Source: an uncultured Selenomonadales bacterium
GTDB taxonomy: Bacteria; Bacillota; Negativicutes; Selenomonadales; Selenomonadaceae
Length of the DNA stretch: 9,599 nt
Assembly: GCA_937910665.1 (NCBI GenBank)
Contig: CALEPR010000025.1
Span: forward strand, 1 to 9,599
Direction of reading: 5' to 3'
Position 1 is the stretch's first letter. Each line of letters begins with the position of its first letter. Positions 6,853 through 9,599 of this stretch are shown here, piece after piece. The position numbers and the translations under genes are program-made. The notes beneath the pieces were generated by a model. The model was not told the DNA's origin and did not search any database. It saw only the letters and a list, made by a program, of their open reading frames with translations.

Positions 6853-7557
6853 TTATTTTCTTTCTAAATCCACAACTCCGGGATCTTGCAACTTCCACTG
6901 GTTGGAATTGTCGATTGTAAAAATTGCCGGAGTATCGACGACATATTTTCTGTATGAACCATCTTTGTAATTCATGGCAAATACAATTTTCAATCCTCCG
7001 CGTTCATAAAGTTCCTCCGTGCAAGGTTTCATTGGATTGGGAACAACTGCATATTGATTTGAATCAGGGGATAATTTCCACAACCAGAAATTACTTTCCT
7101 CAACGTCGAGCGCAGGAACAAAATTCATCATTCCTGCATACTGCAACATTCGCAGACCGTTATCCTCGACAAATTTTTGACAAGCCTTCAACTGACCGGG
7201 AACCATCATGCTCGCCGCGATATGATTATAATTTTCTACAAATCTGCGCCACAAAGTTGAAGTGTCGCTCGGATCTTCTCTCGGCTCATTAGGATTTATT
7301 CCGAAAGGCTCGGCGGCGATAACTGTGTCAACTTTTTTCTGCGGTTTCATCTCGCGCACTTTGCCTTCAAGTATTTTCAAGTCGTTGCCGACTCTTTTAA
7401 TTTTGTCGTCCAACTTTCTCAGCTTGCCGTCCTGATTTCTGGTCAAGATAAGATAGGCGACGGCGAACATCAAAAGTACATTCATAACAATGCTCAACAT
7501 AATCAGCATATCGGACATCACTGGCGGCAAAAATCCTTGTACCGCTGATTCCTCCAT
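6853..7557 (-). CDS. Unrecognised single-pass membrane protein
   Basis: I do not recognise this family. The 234-residue product has one clear membrane helix (about 16-39), a charged heptad-like stretch likely to form a coiled coil (about 44-72), a proline-rich linker (about 83-97), and a C-terminal domain (about 100-234) with WRRFVENYNHIA, FWLWKL, KIVFAMNYKDG and DTPAIFTID. The short N-terminus before the helix and the charged, soluble C-terminus suggest an anchored protein; I cannot tell which side of the membrane the large domain faces. The frame opens at GTG 7566, but GAGGTG lies 6 bases before the ATG at 7557, so I start there. It has its own promoter (7606-7634) and is 74 bases upstream of secD with no terminator between, so co-transcription with secDF is likely and a role in export is possible but unproven. 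Confidence 0.8.
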   Translation of the reverse strand: MEESAVQGFLPPVMSDMLIMLSIVMNVLLMFAVAYLILTRNQDGKLRKLDDKIKRVGNDLKILEGKVREMKPQKKVDTVIAAEPFGINPNEPREDPSDTSTLWRRFVENYNHIAASMMVPGQLKACQKFVEDNGLRMLQYAGMMNFVPALDVEESNFWLWKLSPDSNQYAVVPNPMKPCTEELYERGGLKIVFAMNYKDGSYRKYVVDTPAIFTIDNSNQWKLQDPGVVDLERK

Positions 7558-7605
7558 TTTAACCACCTCGTAAAAATTTTTTTCAGTCAGTCAAAATTTT
7601 TGTTA

Positions 7606-7634
7606 AATATAACATTTTTTATTACGCTGTGCAA
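7606..7634 (-). promoter_or_regulatory. Sigma70-type promoter for the 6853-7557 gene, perhaps also secDF
   Basis: On the minus strand, TTGCAC (7634-7629) is followed by exactly 17 bases and then TATATT (7611-7606), with TGT just before it as an extended -10. Transcription would start near 7600, about 40 bases before the chosen ATG. Confidence 0.7.
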
Positions 7635-7643
7635 AGTTTTTAA

Positions 7644-7659
7644 ATTATTTTGAAATAAT
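7644..7659 (-). terminator. Weak all-AT hairpin after the radical SAM gene
   Basis: ATTATTT and AAATAAT form a 7-bp stem with a 2-base loop starting right at the stop codon of the radical SAM gene. Without G-C pairs it would be unstable, so termination here is doubtful and some read-through into the next gene is possible. Confidence 0.25.
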
Positions 7660-9305
7660 CAGTCAATTTGCCGACAAACTCCGCAACGCTTGCAACCTTC
7701 AAAGCAAGGCGGAGTAAATTTTTTTTCCGCAGCTTTTTGAAATTCTTCAATCAAATATTTTTTGTCGAAACCTAGATCCAAAAAATCCCACGCAAAAACT
7801 TCATCAAATTTTCTTTCGCGACGCAAATAAAAATCTGCGTCAAAATTTTTTTCTCGCAACAAGTTTAAAAATTTTTTCGGCGAATCAGACTGCACGACAA
7901 GTTCAGAAATTTTTTTGTCGCCGCGTGAAAGTATTCCCTGAATCTCAGCCGACTTCAAAGACTCGGAAATTATTTCCACGCCGCGAACAGATTTTAATTT
8001 CTCGCGCAAAATTTTCAATGCCGCCTGCAAATATTTTTTGTCGGCCATCGGCGACCACTGAAATGGCGTGAAAGGTTTCGGAATAAATGGATTGACGCTC
8101 AAAGTAAGTTTTGAAATTTTGCCGGAAAAATTTTTCAATCTGATCGTCAAGTTTGCAATTTCCTCCACGTCCTCAAGTTCCTCGAAAGGCAAACCGATCA
8201 TAAAGTAGAGCTTGAAATTTTTTATTCCCGCCTTCAAGCCGAGTTCGACTGCGGAAAAAATATTTTCTTCCGTGATGCCTTTGTTAATTACTTGACACAT
8301 TTTTTTGCTGCCGACTTCAGGAGCGATTGTCAAAGTTTTCAGTCCGCTTTTCGCCAACGCCTCAACCAAGTCAAAGGTCACGGAATCAGCGCGAAAAGAT
8401 GCAACTGACATCGGCAAATTTTTTCCCAAAATAAATTTGCAAAGTTCATTTATCTGCGGATAATCGGAAATTGCCGCACCCATCAAGCCAATTTTTTTTC
8501 CGAACTTCGCCGCCTCCTCAACTTCAGCTTGCAAAACTTTTAAAGACCTATTGCGCGGTTTCCTGAAAGCGTAACCTGCCATGCAAAATCTGCAGTGCCG
8601 TCCGCAACCTCGTGCCGTTTCAATCAAGTACATATTAAATTCTGTGTCGCCTGTAATGATTGTAGAATGTGCAGGAAAGTCGTCAAGATTTTTCAGCCAT
8701 TGGCGTGAAACTTTTTTCTGTAAAGTCGGCACATAAATTCCATGCACTGTAGAAATTTTTTGCAAAACTTTTTCTCGCGGCAAATTTTCTGCGCCGTTAA
8801 TTGCGTCGATAAGTTGCGGCAAAATTATTTCGCCTTCGCCGATAACAAATGCGTCGAAAATTTTTGACAGCGGCTCGGGATTGAAAGTCGCGCAAGGGCC
8901 TCCCGCGATGATTATAGGATCAAATTTTGTTCGCTCCTCTGCGCGGACTTTTATTTTGCCGAGTTGCAAAATTTTCACGACATTAAAATAATCCTGTTCA
9001 AAAGAAATTGCAAAGCCGATAATTTGAAATTTATTCAGCGGCGTTTGAGTTTCCAAGCTTAAAATTGATTGATTGGATCTTTCAAGTTCAGCTAAAATTT
9101 TCGGCTCGGGCAAAAAAAATCTTTCGCAGGAAATATCTCCGCGCGAATTTAAAAGTTGATAAATTATGTGCAAACCTAAATTGGACATTCCAACTTTGTA
9201 GAGATTCGGATAAATCAGCGCAAATTTTTTTCCTGCTCCGCGAATTTTGTAACCGATTTCTTTAGCAAGTTTAGATTTTAAATCTGTTTCTTGACTTCGT
9301 GACAT
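7659..9305 (-). CDS. B12-binding-type radical SAM protein (TIGR03960-like)
   Basis: Radical SAM enzymes use a [4Fe-4S] cluster and S-adenosylmethionine to start radical chemistry; the substrate of this group is not known to me. In order, the 548 residues show a B12-binding-like Rossmann region (about 25-165: NLYKVGMSNLGLH, IIAGGPCATFNPEP, DAFVIGEGE), the cluster motif CGRHCRFC (C234, C238, C241), a radical SAM barrel (GLMGAAISD, SVASFRAD, TIAPEVGSKKM, YFMIGLP), and a C-terminus WDFLDLGFDKKYLIEEF ending in a second cysteine set at C534, C538, C541 and C544. No DxHxxG cobalamin-ligand motif is visible. The pattern fits the TIGR03960 family from memory, slightly short. The ATG at 9305 follows TTGGAGGA closely, an excellent SD. 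It is probably transcribed alone; the next gene down has its own promoter. Confidence 0.85.
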   Translation of the reverse strand: MSRSQETDLKSKLAKEIGYKIRGAGKKFALIYPNLYKVGMSNLGLHIIYQLLNSRGDISCERFFLPEPKILAELERSNQSILSLETQTPLNKFQIIGFAISFEQDYFNVVKILQLGKIKVRAEERTKFDPIIIAGGPCATFNPEPLSKIFDAFVIGEGEIILPQLIDAINGAENLPREKVLQKISTVHGIYVPTLQKKVSRQWLKNLDDFPAHSTIITGDTEFNMYLIETARGCGRHCRFCMAGYAFRKPRNRSLKVLQAEVEEAAKFGKKIGLMGAAISDYPQINELCKFILGKNLPMSVASFRADSVTFDLVEALAKSGLKTLTIAPEVGSKKMCQVINKGITEENIFSAVELGLKAGIKNFKLYFMIGLPFEELEDVEEIANLTIRLKNFSGKISKLTLSVNPFIPKPFTPFQWSPMADKKYLQAALKILREKLKSVRGVEIISESLKSAEIQGILSRGDKKISELVVQSDSPKKFLNLLREKNFDADFYLRRERKFDEVFAWDFLDLGFDKKYLIEEFQKAAEKKFTPPCFEGCKRCGVCRQID

Positions 9306-9371
9306 TTAATTCCTCCAAAAAATTTTTAAAAAATTTTTCCGCGCAAAAATATTTTTTCCTGCAAAAAATTT

Positions 9372-9400
9372 TTTATAACAATAAATTTTTATGCTATAAT
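9372..9400. promoter_or_regulatory. Divergent promoter region, radical SAM gene and interrupted gene
   Basis: Plus strand: TGC plus TATAAT (9395-9400) is a perfect extended -10, with a weak -35 TTTATA (9372-9377) 17 bases upstream. Minus strand: TATAAA (9377-9372), preceded by TGT, is an extended -10 for the radical SAM gene with only a poor -35. The same six bases would serve both, so the two promoters would exclude each other. The plus-strand promoter is much the better supported. Confidence 0.6.
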
Positions 9401-9429
9401 ATCAAAATTTTTTATAAAGGAGTGATACT

Positions 9430-9501
9430 GTGATAAATAATTTGTTGAAAACTTATGTCAACAGAAGAATGGATGAGCCGACAGTAATTTTATCTTCTTG
9501 A
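9430..9501 (+). pseudogene. 5' fragment of a gene interrupted by an IS30-family element
   Basis: A GTG start at 9430 lies 7 bases after AAAGGAG (9416-9422) and 30 bases after a consensus -10, so this is a genuine gene start. The reading frame gives 23 residues, beginning MINNLLKTYVNRRMDEP and stopping at TGA 9499-9501. The last codons and stop probably belong to the end of the insertion element, so roughly 20-22 native codons remain. I do not recognise the protein; the rest, if present, lies beyond the right edge of the window. Confidence 0.55.
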
Positions 9502-9599
9502 ATTGTCAAGTGAAGTGCAACGAAGTAGAAAAATAAATTTCTGCCGGAGTTTTGTAGCCCAAACATTTTCTTGGTCGATAATTCAAATCTGAAACTTTA
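9490..9599. mobile_element. Terminal part of an IS30-family insertion sequence
   Basis: The region carries the 3' end of an IS30-type transposase and what looks like the element's terminal inverted repeat. TTGAATTGTCAA (9499-9510) followed by GTGAAGTGCAAC resembles the TTCAATTGGTCAA...GCAAC pattern of IS30 ends as I recall it. The outer boundary lies near 9490-9497 and cannot be fixed without the other end. CTTGA (9497-9501) and TCAAG (9506-9510) also form a small palindrome inside the end. Confidence 0.7.
9506..9599 (-). CDS. IS30-family transposase, C-terminal fragment (runs off the window)
   Basis: The minus-strand frame ending at TGA (9508-9506) reads KVSDLNYRPRKCLGYKTPAE followed by IYFSTSLHFT. 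The RPRKCLGYKTPAE segment is the conserved C-terminal end of IS30-family DDE transposases, where the N-R/Y-P-R-K-x-L-x-x-x-T-P pattern follows the catalytic glutamate. Only about 30 residues are inside the window, so the DDE triad and the integrity of the gene cannot be judged. It faces the interrupted gene at 9430. IS30 transposases cut and join the element's ends during transposition. Confidence 0.9.
   Translation of the reverse strand, partial: KVSDLNYRPRKCLGYKTPAEIYFSTSLHFT

Overview
The window looks like a piece of two different genomic backgrounds. Bases 1 to about 753-840 hold a grpE whose protein resembles Bacteroidales GrpE. It uses CTG, GAG, ATC and GCC codons freely and has no Shine-Dalgarno (SD) sequence. 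From about 800 onward the DNA is AT-rich and prefers GAA and AAA codons, most genes have clear SD sites, and DnaJ, SecDF and TrpB look like those of a Firmicutes lineage. I lean to Negativicutes/Selenomonadales for this part, from remembered sequence patterns rather than a search. The grpE-dnaJ adjacency would suit a Bacteroidetes chromosome, but the DnaJ body is Firmicutes-like. The switch falls in the grpE-dnaJ gap or the first codons of dnaJ. An assembly join or a recombination point there must be considered before reading these genes as one operon.

Layout. Plus strand: grpE (148-753), dnaJ (782-1966), a 277-base gap with a perfect 8-bp hairpin and a GGGTTAA repeat, then a solitary trpB (2244-3464) ending at a bidirectional terminator (about 3512-3560). 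Minus strand, in transcription order: a B12-binding-type radical SAM protein (9305-7659); an unrecognised single-pass membrane protein with its own promoter (7557-6853); secD (6778-5531) and secF (5462-4575), ending at a terminator (4509-4532); and a TVP38/DedA-like membrane protein (4266-3574), which runs into the shared terminator. At the right edge a gene reading rightward has a good extended -10 promoter, a strong SD and a GTG start, but it is cut after about 22 codons by an IS30-family element. The C-terminus of that element's transposase enters from the right on the minus strand.

How the genes work together. GrpE and DnaJ are both DnaK co-chaperones, but the two here may not come from the same cell. 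SecD and SecF form the membrane complex that assists the SecYEG translocon. The membrane protein just upstream of secD may be co-transcribed with secDF, but its role is unknown. TrpB condenses indole and serine to tryptophan; no trpA or other trp gene is present.

No CRISPR array, tRNA or rRNA was seen. I did not find a convincing new multi-gene system. The most noteworthy signals are the lineage switch at grpE/dnaJ, the IS-interrupted gene at the right edge, and short tandem heptamer and octamer repeats between genes, one of which supplies the last codons of secD.
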